Counted from the first letter of the stretch, positions 1 through 8,540 are shown. The stretch: DNA of 33,441 bases from Burkholderiaceae bacterium (GCA_028685665.1 JAQUDN010000013.1:1-33441), one strand, 5' to 3'. The notes: generated by a model not told the origin, from the letters alone. Translations and numbers: made by a program.

Positions 1-137
1 GGCGTGTGCGGCCAGCCGAATGCGCCCCAGGCGCCGGCCGCCAGGACCAGGCCGCCGGCGGCCAGGGCCGTCCCGTGGGCGGTGGAGGGGGTGCGGGGGG
101 GCCGCGGGGGGCGGGAAGCGCGGGCACGGTGCGACAT
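1..137 (-). CDS. Possible N-terminus of a divergent membrane or secreted protein (partial)
   Basis: An open frame on the minus strand begins at an ATG at 137 and runs off the left edge without a stop, giving about 45 residues. It has a basic, proline-rich start (MSHRARASRPPRPP) followed by an Ala/Gly/Leu-rich hydrophobic stretch (LAAGGLVLAAGAWGAF) that could be a signal anchor. It is too short for the ORF track. No clear ribosome binding site precedes the ATG. A TAGGAT hexamer on the minus strand (203-198) could serve as a -10 box. In DNA this GC-rich, open frames arise by chance, so the call is tentative and the family is not recognised. Confidence 0.3.
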   Translation of the reverse strand, partial: MSHRARASRPPRPPRTPSTAHGTALAAGGLVLAAGAWGAFGWPHT

Positions 138-317
138 GGTCAGGCCAGAAGATCGGGGGGCGGGCCGCCGGGATGGCCCCGGCCCCGTGAGGTCGGCATC
201 CTAACGCCGGCGGGCCGCGGCGGCGCGCGGCTACACTCGCCCGGCGGCGAAACGGCGCTTTCCTGCCTTGGCCTGGCATCGCTGACACCCCGACTGGCTC
301 TGCACCTTCCACCCACC
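138..317. promoter_or_regulatory. Upstream region of the gsp operon
   Basis: This stretch of very GC-rich DNA lies before gspE. The clearest promoter-like element on the + strand is TACACT at 232-237, a fair -10 box, but no convincing -35 lies 16-18 nt upstream. If the minus-strand frame at 1-137 is real, this is a divergent promoter region. I see no RNA gene or strong dyad here. The supplied ORFs that cross it (6..2048 upstream of codon 105, and 140..943 on the minus strand) look like open-frame extension and a shadow. Confidence 0.25.
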
Positions 318-2048
318 ATGACCCTCTCTCTTTTGGCCTCCCCGATGGACCCCGTCCCTGTAGCACGTCCGCCTGCGCAGCGCCTGGGCGAGCTGCTGGT
401 GCAGGCCGGCAAGCTCGGTGCCCGGGATCTGGAGCGGGCGCTGAACGCCCAGCAGGAGCTGGGCGGCATGCTGGGCCGGGTGCTGGTGCAGTTGGGGCTG
501 GTGTCGGAAATCGATGTCGTCCAGGCCCTGTCGCGCCAGCTGGGCGTGCCCCATGTGGCAGCCGATGCGTTTCCCGACCTCCTGCCCGAGGTGCCGGGCT
601 TGCTGGCCGACTTCCTGCACACCCATGCGGTGTGCCCGCTGGCGGTGCAGGACGGGCAGCTGCAGGTGGCCATGGCCGTGCCCCAGGATGCGTTCGTGCT
701 CAAGGCCCTGCGCCTGGCGACGGGCTTGTCGATCCAGCCGCACATCGCCACCGATGCCGACATCGAGCGCGCCCTGACGCCCCCGGTGGACGAAGAGGCC
801 GCAGAGGAGGGCGAGGGCGGCCTGGGCGATGGGGATTCCGGCGATTTCGTCGAGCACCTCAAGGACCTGGCCAGCGAGGCCCCGGTGATCCGGCTGGTCA
901 ACGCCATCATCGGCCGGGTCACGGACTTGCGTGCCTCCGACATCCACCTGGAACCCTTCGACGATGGCCTGCATGTGCGCTACCGCGTGGACGGTGTGAT
1001 CCACGCCGGCGAGCTGGTGCCGCCGCGCCACAGCGCCGCCGTCAATTCGCGCGTCAAGCTGCTGGCCCATCTGGACATTGCCGAACGCCGCCTGCCGCAG
1101 GACGGCCGCATCAAGACCCGCGTCAAAGGGCGCGAACTGGACCTGCGTGTCTCCACCGTGCCCACCGTGCATGGCGAAAGCGTGGTCATGCGCGTGCTCG
1201 ACCGGGCCAGCGTGCGCTTCAGCCTCGAAGACATGGGCTTTGCGCCCGACACGCTCCAGCGTTTCAATGCCTTGCTGGCCCGCCCGCACGGCATCCTGCT
1301 GGTCACTGGGCCCACGGGTTCGGGCAAGACCACCACGCTGTACGCCGCGCTGTCCAAGCTCGATGCCGACACGCAAAAGATCATCACCGTTGAGGACCCG
1401 GTCGAATACCAGCTCGAAGGCATCAACCAGATCCAGGTGCATGCGCAGATCAACCTGAGCTTTGCGAATGCGCTGCGCTCCATCCTGCGCCAGGACCCCG
1501 ACATCATCATGATCGGCGAAATGCGCGATGGCGAAACAGCCCAAATTGCCGTGCAGTCCGCGCTGACCGGGCACTTGGTGCTATCTACTTTGCACACCAA
1601 TACGGCAGCCGGTGCGGTGATCCGCATGCAGGACATGGGGGTCGAGCCCTACCTGATCACCTCGGCCGTGAACGGTGTGCTGGCCCAGCGCCTTGTGCGC
1701 ACGCTGTGCGGGCATTGCAAAGAGGCCTATGTGCCTCTGCCCGAAGAAGCCGCCAGCACGGGCCTCGACCGTTTTGCGGCGCCTGACCAGCCGATTTACC
1801 GCGCCGTGGGGTGCGAGCATTGCCGGGGCTCCGGTTACCGGGGCCGCACCGGCATCCATGAACTGCTGACGCTCGATGAGCCGATGCGCAGGGCCATCAT
1901 CGACGGGCGCGATGCCAACACGCTGCACACGCTGGCGTCCCAGAGCGGCATGCTGAGCCTGCACGAAGACGGCTTGCGCAAGGTGGCGGCCGGCCACACC
2001 AGCCTGGACGAGTTGTCCCGCGTCACCCAGGACCAGACCGATGCCTGA
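318..2048 (+). CDS. gspE: T2SS assembly ATPase GspE
   Basis: GspE is the cytoplasmic hexameric ATPase that powers pseudopilus assembly in type II secretion, docking to GspL and GspF. From the ATG at 318 it is 576 residues, usual for the family. The ORF track extends it to base 6, but that N-terminus is low-complexity Gly/Arg/Ala. An ATG at 345 is an alternative start. The N-terminal T2SSE domain (RLGELLVQAGKL) is followed by the ATPase core. Visible motifs are Walker A GPTGSGKT at 331-338, a Walker B region (DPDIIMIGEMRD), the His-box segment STLHTN, and a tetracysteine zinc motif formed by CGHC (464, 467) and CEHC (499, 502). The zinc motif favours GspE or a close PilB relative over PilT. 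The stop overlaps gspF by 8 nt. First gene of the operon. Confidence 0.95.
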   Translation: MTLSLLASPMDPVPVARPPAQRLGELLVQAGKLGARDLERALNAQQELGGMLGRVLVQLGLVSEIDVVQALSRQLGVPHVAADAFPDLLPEVPGLLADFLHTHAVCPLAVQDGQLQVAMAVPQDAFVLKALRLATGLSIQPHIATDADIERALTPPVDEEAAEEGEGGLGDGDSGDFVEHLKDLASEAPVIRLVNAIIGRVTDLRASDIHLEPFDDGLHVRYRVDGVIHAGELVPPRHSAAVNSRVKLLAHLDIAERRLPQDGRIKTRVKGRELDLRVSTVPTVHGESVVMRVLDRASVRFSLEDMGFAPDTLQRFNALLARPHGILLVTGPTGSGKTTTLYAALSKLDADTQKIITVEDPVEYQLEGINQIQVHAQINLSFANALRSILRQDPDIIMIGEMRDGETAQIAVQSALTGHLVLSTLHTNTAAGAVIRMQDMGVEPYLITSAVNGVLAQRLVRTLCGHCKEAYVPLPEEAASTGLDRFAAPDQPIYRAVGCEHCRGSGYRGRTGIHELLTLDEPMRRAIIDGRDANTLHTLASQSGMLSLHEDGLRKVAAGHTSLDELSRVTQDQTDA

Positions 2049-3300
2049 TTTCCTCTGGAAAGCCGCCTCGGCCCGGGGGCAGGTGCAAGAAGGCCGCCTG
2101 ACCGCCGCCAGCGTGGCCCAGGCCATGCAGCAGTTGCGGGCCCAGGGCCTCACGCCCCTGCGCGTCGAAGACGCGGCCTCGGCGGCCAGCCTGTCGGCGG
2201 CGGCAGACGGTCCCAATCCCTTTGCTGGGGCCGTGCAGGCCGCCAACCACCGCAAGGCCAAAGGCCCGGTCACCCCGGTCGATGTGCAGGCCCTCACTTC
2301 CGAGCTGGCCATCATGCTGCGTGCCGGGCTGGCGCTCGACAACGCCCTGCGCGTGCTGATCGAAATGAGCCACAAGCCCTCGGTGGCCCAGCTGCTGCAG
2401 GGCATTCTCGACTCCGTCAAGGGCGGAACGCCCCTGAGCCGCGCGCTGGCCGAGCACCGGGCGCTGTTCGGGGATTTCTACATCAATATGGTGCGTTCGG
2501 GCGAAGCCAGCGGGCAGATGGCCGGCGTGCTGGCCCGCCTGGTCGAGCACATGGAGCGCCAGCGCGCGCTGCGCGACAACATCATCTCGGCCACCATGTA
2601 CCCCGCCATCCTCCTGGGGGTGGCGGTGCTCTCGCTGGTGGTGATGCTGGGCTTTGTGGTGCCGCAGTTTGAAAAGCTGTTCACCGACATGGGCGATGCG
2701 CTGCCCCTGCCGACCCGCATCGTCATGGCCCTGGGCCAGGGGTTCAGCCAATACGGCCTGCTGATCGGCCTGGGGGCGTTTGTGATGTTTCTGGGGGCGC
2801 GCCGCTGGCTGCGCTCGCCGGGGGGGCGCCGCTGGTGGCAGGTGCGCCTGCTGCGCCTGCCCATCCTGGGCCGCTTGGGGCTGCAGTACGAGCTGACCCT
2901 GTTTGCCCGTTCGCTGGGCACCTTGCTCGGCAACGGGGTGCCTTTGCTCACGGCCTTGAACATCGCCACCGAAACCGTGGGCAATGCCGTGCTGCGCGAA
3001 CCGCTGGTGAAGGTGGCCCCCCGCGTCAAGGAAGGGGCCCGGGTGGTCGACGCCGTGGCCGCGACCGGTGTCTTCGAGCCCCTGGCGATCAACCTGATCC
3101 GCGTGGGCGAGGAAACCGGGCGCATCGGTCCGATGATGCTGGAGCTCGCAAATATATTGAACCGCGAGGTCGAAATCGGCATCAAACGCGCCCTCACCTT
3201 GATCGAACCCGTGCTCATCCTTGTGCTCGGCGTGCTGATCGCCTCGATCATTGTCTCGATCTTGCTGGGCATCATGTCCATCAACGACCTCGCGATATAA
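2041..3300 (+). CDS. gspF: T2SS inner-membrane platform protein GspF
   Basis: GspF is the polytopic inner-membrane platform protein that couples the GspE ATPase to pseudopilus growth. The 419-residue product has the two repeated cytoplasmic T2SSF domains (around 70-195 and 270-395) and three hydrophobic segments. These include ILLGVAVLSLVVMLGFVV after the first domain and LILVLGVLIASIIVSILLG near the C-terminus. The ATG lies inside the end of gspE (8-nt overlap), which implies translational coupling. Length and layout are normal for the family. The final codons overlap a TATAAT hexamer described separately as a possible promoter for gspG. Confidence 0.95.
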   Translation: MPDFLWKAASARGQVQEGRLTAASVAQAMQQLRAQGLTPLRVEDAASAASLSAAADGPNPFAGAVQAANHRKAKGPVTPVDVQALTSELAIMLRAGLALDNALRVLIEMSHKPSVAQLLQGILDSVKGGTPLSRALAEHRALFGDFYINMVRSGEASGQMAGVLARLVEHMERQRALRDNIISATMYPAILLGVAVLSLVVMLGFVVPQFEKLFTDMGDALPLPTRIVMALGQGFSQYGLLIGLGAFVMFLGARRWLRSPGGRRWWQVRLLRLPILGRLGLQYELTLFARSLGTLLGNGVPLLTALNIATETVGNAVLREPLVKVAPRVKEGARVVDAVAATGVFEPLAINLIRVGEETGRIGPMMLELANILNREVEIGIKRALTLIEPVLILVLGVLIASIIVSILLGIMSINDLAI

Positions 3301-3319
3301 TTTTTTTTTGTTCAGGAAG
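3296..3319 (+). promoter_or_regulatory. Candidate internal promoter and RBS before gspG
   Basis: A perfect TATAAT (3296-3301) spans the gspF stop codon and is followed by a run of nine T residues. A Shine-Dalgarno AGGAAG (3314-3319) sits 5 nt before the gspG ATG. No good -35 hexamer lies 16-18 nt upstream, so promoter activity is uncertain. An extra promoter would make sense because GspG is needed in larger amounts than the other components. AT-rich sequence is rare in this operon, so the cluster stands out. Confidence 0.35.
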
Positions 3320-3324
3320 CTCTC

Positions 3325-3765
3325 ATGGTCAATCGTTTCAAGCGCATGCGCAAAGCCCCCGCAAAGGGTTTCACGCTGATTGAACTGCTGGTGGTACTGG
3401 CCATCCTGACCCTGCTGGCGGGCTTGGTGGGCCCCCGTGTCTTGAGCCAGTTCGGTGGTGCCAAGACCAAGACAGCCGCCCTGCAGATCGCCGACATCGA
3501 CAAGGCCCTGGAGCTGTTCAAGCTCGATGTGGGTCGCTACCCCTCCAATGAAGAAGGCCTGGATGCGCTGCTCAAGCGCCCCGGCGGCGCTGCCACCTGG
3601 ACCGGCCCTTACCTCAAGAGCGCCTCGGTGCCCACCGACCCCTGGAGCCGTCCTTACCGCTTCGCCAACCCTGGCCCCAACGGCGGCATCGAGATCCTGT
3701 CCCTGGGCGCGGACGGCGCTCCCGGCGGCGAGGGTGAAAACGCCGACGTGCGCAACAACCCCTGA
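3325..3765 (+). CDS. gspG: T2SS major pseudopilin GspG
   Basis: GspG is the major pseudopilin that polymerises into the periplasmic pseudopilus. The 146-residue precursor has a short basic leader ending in KG, then FTLIELLVVLAILTLLAGLV, the class III (prepilin peptidase) signal with Glu at +5 and N-methylation at Phe+1. The C-terminal part (DPWSRPYRF, then a Gly/Asp-rich loop ending GEGENADV) matches the calcium-binding loop region of GspG. The start is supported by AGGAAG 5 nt upstream. It is the only early gene in the operon not overlapping its upstream neighbour. No prepilin peptidase (gspO/pilD) is in the window, so processing must depend on one encoded elsewhere. Confidence 0.95.
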   Translation: MVNRFKRMRKAPAKGFTLIELLVVLAILTLLAGLVGPRVLSQFGGAKTKTAALQIADIDKALELFKLDVGRYPSNEEGLDALLKRPGGAATWTGPYLKSASVPTDPWSRPYRFANPGPNGGIEILSLGADGAPGGEGENADVRNNP

Positions 3766-3791
3766 TTTTTTCTCGCTCGAAAGGCCTTTCG

Positions 3792-4241
3792 GTGCGGCGT
3801 GCGCGCGGCTTCACCCTGGTGGAGCTGCTGGTGGTCCTGGCCATCATGTCCTTGCTGATCGGCCTGGCGCCCCTGGCTTACCAGCGCTTGCGCGAATCCT
3901 CCCAATACCGTGACGTCCTGCGCACCATGATGTCGGACATGCGATCGGCCCGGCAGCAGGCCTTGTCCTCGCGCACCGAGGTCCGCTTTGTGCTGGACCT
4001 GGGTCGGCGCAGCTACGGGGTCGAGGGCCGTCCCGTGCGCCAGGTGCCGGAGGCTTTCCGGGTGCAGGCTGCGGTGGCGGGCATCGAATTGGCGCCCCAG
4101 GGCGTCGCGGCCATCCGTTTCTTGCCCGACGGTGGGGCCACGGGCGGCAGCATCGACATTGCCCGGGCGTCCGGCGGCGGTGTTCGCCTGCGGGTCGATT
4201 GGCTTTCGGGGCGTGTCACCCAGGAGGCCTTGCTGCCATGA
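3792..4241 (+). CDS. gspH: T2SS minor pseudopilin GspH
   Basis: A minor pseudopilin of 149 residues starting at a GTG (3792). The precursor has a very short leader (MRRARG) and then FTLVELLVVLAIMSLLIGLA, a clear prepilin peptidase signal with Glu+5. The rest fits the GspH globular domain, with an early segment of the YRDVLRTMMSDMRSARQQAL type followed by beta-strand-rich sequence. GspH joins I, J and K at the pseudopilus tip. No ATG in this frame would keep the leader, so the GTG start is well supported. The stop overlaps gspI by 4 nt (ATGA). Confidence 0.9.
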   Translation: MRRARGFTLVELLVVLAIMSLLIGLAPLAYQRLRESSQYRDVLRTMMSDMRSARQQALSSRTEVRFVLDLGRRSYGVEGRPVRQVPEAFRVQAAVAGIELAPQGVAAIRFLPDGGATGGSIDIARASGGGVRLRVDWLSGRVTQEALLP

Positions 4242-4660
4242 GGCCGTCCCGGCGCAGGCTCCAGAGGGGCTTGTCCTTGCTGGAGGTGCTGGTGGCGTTT
4301 GCCATCATGGCCATCGCCTTGGGCATGCTCTACAAAACCATGGGCAGCAGCGCGCGCAGCATCGGGGACGCCGGGCAGTACCAGCGTGCGGTGCTGGTCG
4401 CCGAGTCGTTGCTGGCGGCGCGCGATGCGGTGGCGCCCGAGGGCTGGAACGAGAGCGGGGAGTCGGCCGGCATGGGCTGGCAGGTGCGCACCGAACCCTA
4501 TCCCACAGCGGCCAGCCGGGCCAACCCCGACATGGTGCCGCTGCATGCCCTCTATATGACCGTGCAGTGGACCGAGCGGGGCTTGCAGCGCCAAGTGCAG
4601 TTGCAGACCCTGCGCCCGCAGCGCACCCGGCCGGCAGGCCCCCCGGGGGGGGCGCGATGA
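4238..4660 (+). CDS. gspI: T2SS minor pseudopilin GspI
   Basis: A 140-residue minor pseudopilin. The ORF track begins at 4199, but the ATG at 4238, inside the gspH stop, gives the expected leader MRPSRRRLQRG before the signal LSLLEVLVAFAIMAIALGML with Glu+5. GspI nucleates the I-J-K tip complex of the pseudopilus. The conserved region QYQRAVLVAESLLAAR after the helix is typical of GspI. The stop overlaps the gspJ start by 4 nt, so the two are coupled. Confidence 0.9.
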   Translation: MRPSRRRLQRGLSLLEVLVAFAIMAIALGMLYKTMGSSARSIGDAGQYQRAVLVAESLLAARDAVAPEGWNESGESAGMGWQVRTEPYPTAASRANPDMVPLHALYMTVQWTERGLQRQVQLQTLRPQRTRPAGPPGGAR

Positions 4661-5337
4661 CCGCGCGTTTCTCGAGGGCATCGGGGCGGGCGCTGCGGGG
4701 TGGCGGCTTTACGCTGCTGGAAATCCTTGTCACCCTGGCCTTGCTGTCCTTGCTCTTGCTGGGCATGGCGTCGTCGCTGCGCACCATGGCCCAGACCGAA
4801 GAGCGTGTGGACCAGCGCCTGGGCCAGGCCGACGAAATGCGCGTGGCCGTGGGCTTTGTGCGCACCACCCTGGGCCGCGTTTCCATGCGCCCGACGGGGG
4901 CGCCACCCCAGGAAGGGGTGAGCCCCTATGGGTTTGTCGGCCAGCCAGACCATGTGGCCTGGATCGGCATCATGCCGGCGCGGCACGGGGCCGGTGGGCG
5001 CTACTTCTTTCGCCTGGGCCTGGAGGCCGTTCAGGGCCGTTCTGCCTTGGTGATCCGCTTTGTCCCTTGGTCGGATGCCCCCGCGTTTCCCGATTGGGCG
5101 CAAGCCGAGTCCCGGGTGCTGGTGCAGGACGTGCTGGGTTTGGCGCTGACTTACGAAGATGGGCGCCAGTTCGAGCCGGCATGGCAGCCCCTGTGGCAAC
5201 GCACCGACAGCCTGCCCGAGCGGGTGCGCATCGATCTGCAGACCCGCACCGGGGTGTGGCCGCTGTGGGTCGTGCCCCTGCGCACCCTGCCGGCCAGTGC
5301 GCGTGGCACGGGCCGTTTTGCGATGGGACCGGAATGA
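4657..5337 (+). CDS. gspJ: T2SS minor pseudopilin GspJ
   Basis: A 226-residue minor pseudopilin, the largest of the tip group apart from GspK. The ATG at 4657 gives a leader (MTARFSRASGRALRGGG) before FTLLEILVTLALLSLLLLGM, a prepilin signal with Glu+5. The listed ORF from 3988 in this frame is an artefactual extension through gspH and gspI. The body carries the GspJ pattern of a helix (LRTMAQTEERVDQRLGQAD) followed by a beta-rich globular domain. It overlaps gspI and gspK by 4 nt each. Confidence 0.9.
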   Translation: MTARFSRASGRALRGGGFTLLEILVTLALLSLLLLGMASSLRTMAQTEERVDQRLGQADEMRVAVGFVRTTLGRVSMRPTGAPPQEGVSPYGFVGQPDHVAWIGIMPARHGAGGRYFFRLGLEAVQGRSALVIRFVPWSDAPAFPDWAQAESRVLVQDVLGLALTYEDGRQFEPAWQPLWQRTDSLPERVRIDLQTRTGVWPLWVVPLRTLPASARGTGRFAMGPE

Positions 5338-6197
5338 GCGCGCGCAGGCCCAAAGCCCCTTCAGCGCGCCGTGGCGTGGCCTTGATTGCCGTGCTCTGGA
5401 TCGTCGCTGCGCTCAGCATCATCGTCACCGGCGTGGTGTACGCCGTGCGGGGCGAGCTGCGTCAGGTGTCGGTGGCCCGGCAGGCGGTGGAGGCCGTGGC
5501 GCTGGGCGAGGCCGCCATCACCCTGGTCTTGCAAGACATGCGTGCCGCCCCCCAGCGGTCGGCGGCCCTGGCGCGCGTGGACACGGTGTTTGCGAACCGG
5601 AGCATTCCGGTCGAGGTGATGCCGCTCACGGGCCTGATCGACGTCAGCAGTGCGTCCGAGGCCTTGCTGGCCCAGCTGTACCGGGTGGCGGGCGGTTTGC
5701 CGCAGGCCCAGGCCCAAGCCCTGGCCGCGGCGACCCTGGAAACCCGCAACCAGCGCGATGGCCGGGGGCGTCCCCTGGGCTTCGAGGCGGTTCAAGACCT
5801 GGTGCGCGTACCGGGCATGGCGTACGACCTCTATGCTAGACTTTTGCCGCTTATCACCGCCGAGTCACAAGGCGCCGGCCAGGTCAATGCCCTGGCGGCC
5901 CCGGCCGATGTGCTGACGGTGCTGGCCAACGGCAATGCGGAGCGTGCGGGGAGCCTTGCCACAGCACGTGCCACGAACCCGCAAGGCACGGTGGACACCA
6001 CGGCCCTGCAGGCCGAGTTTGTGGCCAACACTTCTTCCTCGCGTTACCGCTTGATGGCCTATGTGCCGACCGCAGACGGTGCCACGGTGGCCGTCTCGCG
6101 GAGCGTGGACCTGCGGCCCGACAGCCGCGCGGGCCTGCCCTGGCGCTTTTTTCATGCAGAACACTGGACCATCGTCCCGCCTCGCCGGGGTTTTTGA
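5334..6197 (+). CDS. gspK: T2SS minor pseudopilin GspK
   Basis: GspK caps the pseudopilus tip. From the ATG at 5334 the product is 287 residues, a little shorter than the usual 300-330. The leader MSARRPKAPSARRG precedes VALIAVLWIVAALSIIVTGV. As expected for GspK, the +5 Glu found in other pseudopilins is absent (here Ala). The large middle domain contains a helix-rich part (TGLIDVSSASEALLAQLYR and a following Q/A-rich helix), consistent with the alpha domain inserted in GspK. Start overlaps the gspJ stop by 4 nt; gspL follows after 9 nt. Confidence 0.9.
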   Translation: MSARRPKAPSARRGVALIAVLWIVAALSIIVTGVVYAVRGELRQVSVARQAVEAVALGEAAITLVLQDMRAAPQRSAALARVDTVFANRSIPVEVMPLTGLIDVSSASEALLAQLYRVAGGLPQAQAQALAAATLETRNQRDGRGRPLGFEAVQDLVRVPGMAYDLYARLLPLITAESQGAGQVNALAAPADVLTVLANGNAERAGSLATARATNPQGTVDTTALQAEFVANTSSSRYRLMAYVPTADGATVAVSRSVDLRPDSRAGLPWRFFHAEHWTIVPPRRGF

Positions 6198-6206
6198 ATA
6201 CTGACC

Positions 6207-7304
6207 ATGTCCTCCACTTCCCCATCCCCGCGGGCTTACCAGGTGGACCTGCGCGTCCTTTGGCAGGGCCTGCGCCAGTCTTTGAAGGGCTTGCCGGATT
6301 CGGCCTGCCTGTCCTGGCTCACGCCCGACCTTCCGGTGCGCGTGCACCACGCCCACGGAACCGAGGCCGTCTGGCGCGGCGGGCGGGCTCTTGGCGCCTT
6401 TCCCAAGCCGGTGGCTTTCGAGGCCTTGGAGATTCCGGACGATCTGCTGCTGCGGCGCACGCTGGCCATGCCCGATCTGGCCCCTGCGCAAATCGCCGAG
6501 GCCGTGGCCCTCGAAATCCACAGCGCCAGCCCCTTCGCGCCCGAAGACACCGTGGGCGGCTTTGCCTCCCGTGCGGCACCCGCTGGCGGGCTGCACATCG
6601 ACATCGTGCTGGCCTCGCGCAAGCAACTGAGCGCCTATGTCGAGGCCCAGCAGGCGCGCCTCAAGGTCCCGGCCACCGCCGAGGTCTGGGCTTTCAGCCC
6701 TGCGGGCGCCCCGGTGACCCTGCCGGGCTGGGGCGAAGCCCGCCGCACGGGGCAGGCCGTTCTGCGCCGCCGCCTGGGGTATGGCTTGCTGGCCAGCGCC
6801 CTGGCCCTGGCCTGCGCCATCGCCATCACCCCCACAGCCCAGTTGCGCCTGCGCGCCATCGAGGCGGTGTATGCCTATGACGATGTCTTTGCGCGCACCA
6901 AACCCCTGGTGGGCCAGCGCGAGGTGTTTGTCCGCACCGTCGAAGAGCTCGACACCGTGCGCGGCCTGCTGACCGAGCGCGCCGACCCCCTCAAGGTCCT
7001 GGAGCTCCTGACCAGGGTGCTGCCCGACGACACCTCGCTGCAAACCCTCCAGCTCCAGGGCCTGAAGGTCACCCTGCTGGGCTTGACGGCCAACGCCGCG
7101 GCGTTGATGCAGTTGCTGGGCTCCCAGGAAGGCATCAAGGACGTCAAAGCCCCTTCGGCCGCCACACGCAACCCGGGCGCGACCGCCGAAGTCTTCAATA
7201 TCGAGTTCCAGCTCGACCCTGCGGTGTACGGACTGGCCGTCGTGCCGGCGCCGGCCCCCGATCCGGCCGCTCCTGCCGAGCCTGCCCCGGCCCGTCCGCA
7301 ATAG
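6207..7304 (+). CDS. gspL: T2SS inner-membrane protein GspL
   Basis: GspL is a bitopic inner-membrane protein that links the GspE ATPase to the periplasmic platform. The 365-residue product has a cytoplasmic actin-like half (around 1-180), one transmembrane segment (LLASALALACAIAIT near 195), and a periplasmic PilN-like coiled/ferredoxin-fold half. The tail is Pro/Ala-rich (APAPDPAAPAEPAPA). The sequence is divergent from E. coli-type GspL, and the call rests partly on position between gspK and gspM. The same E-to-D gene order is known from the Xanthomonas xps operon, in which L follows K. Confidence 0.85.
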   Translation: MSSTSPSPRAYQVDLRVLWQGLRQSLKGLPDSACLSWLTPDLPVRVHHAHGTEAVWRGGRALGAFPKPVAFEALEIPDDLLLRRTLAMPDLAPAQIAEAVALEIHSASPFAPEDTVGGFASRAAPAGGLHIDIVLASRKQLSAYVEAQQARLKVPATAEVWAFSPAGAPVTLPGWGEARRTGQAVLRRRLGYGLLASALALACAIAITPTAQLRLRAIEAVYAYDDVFARTKPLVGQREVFVRTVEELDTVRGLLTERADPLKVLELLTRVLPDDTSLQTLQLQGLKVTLLGLTANAAALMQLLGSQEGIKDVKAPSAATRNPGATAEVFNIEFQLDPAVYGLAVVPAPAPDPAAPAEPAPARPQ

Positions 7305-7347
7305 GCCCCCACGGCATGCGCTCCGACTGCACCACCAAGCCCCCGCT

Positions 7348-7896
7348 ATGAGACTGACTTTTCCCAAAGAAACCGCTGCCGTGCTCCTGCTGGCCTGCGC
7401 CGTGGCGCTGCCGCTGGCCATCGGGGGCGTCTATGTCTACCAAAAACACCAGTGGGCCGAGGCCCGCATGGCCGAGCTGGCGCCCCGCCACGCCCGGCTG
7501 TTGGGCATCGAGGCCCAGCGCGACAACCTGGCCCAGGCCCAGGCCGCAGCCCAAGAGCGTCTGGCGCTGTATATCTACCCCGCCGACCAGGATGCCAATA
7601 CCACCGGCAACGAGGTCCAGCAGCGCGTGCGCAGCCTGCTGACCGCCGCAGGCCTGCAAATTGCCAGCAGCCAGGTGCTGCCGCTCAAGGAAGAAAAAAG
7701 TTTTGAACGCATTCCGCTCTCGGTGCGTGCCGAAGGCGAAATGCTCGCCGTGCAAGGCGCCCTGGCGGGTCTGGCAGAACAAAAACCGGCCATTCTGGTG
7801 GATGCCATGGTGGTCCAGGGCTACGGTGCCCCGGTCAACGGCGTGCAGCGCTTGTCCGTGCAGTTGAGCCTGTCGGTGTTGCGGAGCCGTTCATGA
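7348..7896 (+). CDS. gspM: T2SS inner-membrane protein GspM (T2SSM_b type)
   Basis: A 182-residue protein with one N-terminal transmembrane segment (AAVLLLACAVALPLAIGGVY), a coiled stretch (AQRDNLAQAQAAAQERL), and a periplasmic ferredoxin-like domain. This is the layout of GspM, which partners GspL in the inner-membrane platform. The sequence fits the divergent subfamily found in Xanthomonas- and Burkholderiales-type operons better than the classical GspM. A 43-nt gap separates it from gspL, and its stop overlaps gspN by 4 nt. Confidence 0.85.
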   Translation: MRLTFPKETAAVLLLACAVALPLAIGGVYVYQKHQWAEARMAELAPRHARLLGIEAQRDNLAQAQAAAQERLALYIYPADQDANTTGNEVQQRVRSLLTAAGLQIASSQVLPLKEEKSFERIPLSVRAEGEMLAVQGALAGLAEQKPAILVDAMVVQGYGAPVNGVQRLSVQLSLSVLRSRS

Positions 7897-8540
7897 AGCG
7901 CCACGCCATCGCCTTGTTGCTCGGACTGAACGGTGCCCTCGCGCTGGGCCTGGCGGCCCTGTGGATCGGGCCCGATGGGCAGGTGCAACACATCCACTGG
8001 ACCGCTCCCGAGCCGGTCAAGACCGACTACACCCAGATGCTGGTGCCCCTGCCCGAGCGCAGCCGGGTCGATACCAGCCGCTTCTTGGTGCTGCTCGAAC
8101 GCCCCTTGTTTGCCCAAACCCGCCGCCCACCCCCTCCGCCACCGCCGCCCGCGCCCCCTCCGCCGGTCGACACCCTGCGCACCGCCCGCCTGTTGGGGGT
8201 GCTGGAGTCGGGCCCCACGGGCACGGTGATCTTGAACCTGGACGGCAGAAACCGCCGCGTCCGCCTCAAAGAGGCCATCGAGGGCTGGACGCTGCAATCC
8301 ATCCAGGGGCGCAGCGCCACCTTCACCAACCGGGGCGAAACCCGCATGCTGCAATTGATGCGCGGCAACGTCTCGACTTACACCGGCCAGCCTTTGGCAC
8401 CCCCTCCGGCCCCTCCGCCTCCCGCGCCTGCGGCCAATGCCCCCCAGGCGGCTGCCCCCGCGGCCTCTGCCCCACCGCCTGCGCCGGCCCCTGCACCCGC
8501 TGCGGGCCGCAGAAGCCGCTTTTCCATGGGGCCAGGGTAG
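7893..8540 (+). CDS. gspN: T2SS GspN/GspC-like inner-membrane protein
   Basis: A 215-residue protein with an N-terminal transmembrane helix (AIALLLGLNGALALGLAALW), a Pro-rich linker (PPPPPPPPAPPPP) and a compact beta-rich domain (TARLLGVLESGPTGTVILNL) resembling the homology region of GspC/PilP. A second Pro/Ala-rich stretch forms the tail. In Xanthomonas-type operons the protein encoded between M and D (XpsN) is thought to take the place of GspC, linking the inner-membrane platform to the secretin. No separate gspC is seen in the window, which supports that role here. The RPLF motif before the linker is typical of the GspC homology region family. Confidence 0.8.
   Translation: MKRHAIALLLGLNGALALGLAALWIGPDGQVQHIHWTAPEPVKTDYTQMLVPLPERSRVDTSRFLVLLERPLFAQTRRPPPPPPPPAPPPPVDTLRTARLLGVLESGPTGTVILNLDGRNRRVRLKEAIEGWTLQSIQGRSATFTNRGETRMLQLMRGNVSTYTGQPLAPPPAPPPPAPAANAPQAAAPAASAPPPAPAPAPAAGRRSRFSMGPG

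Noticed and set aside
980-1636. Antisense ORFs over gspE and the other gsp genes
   Set aside because: They are in the usual shadow frames of high-GC genes, with Arg/Pro/Ala-rich low-complexity sequence and no family motifs.
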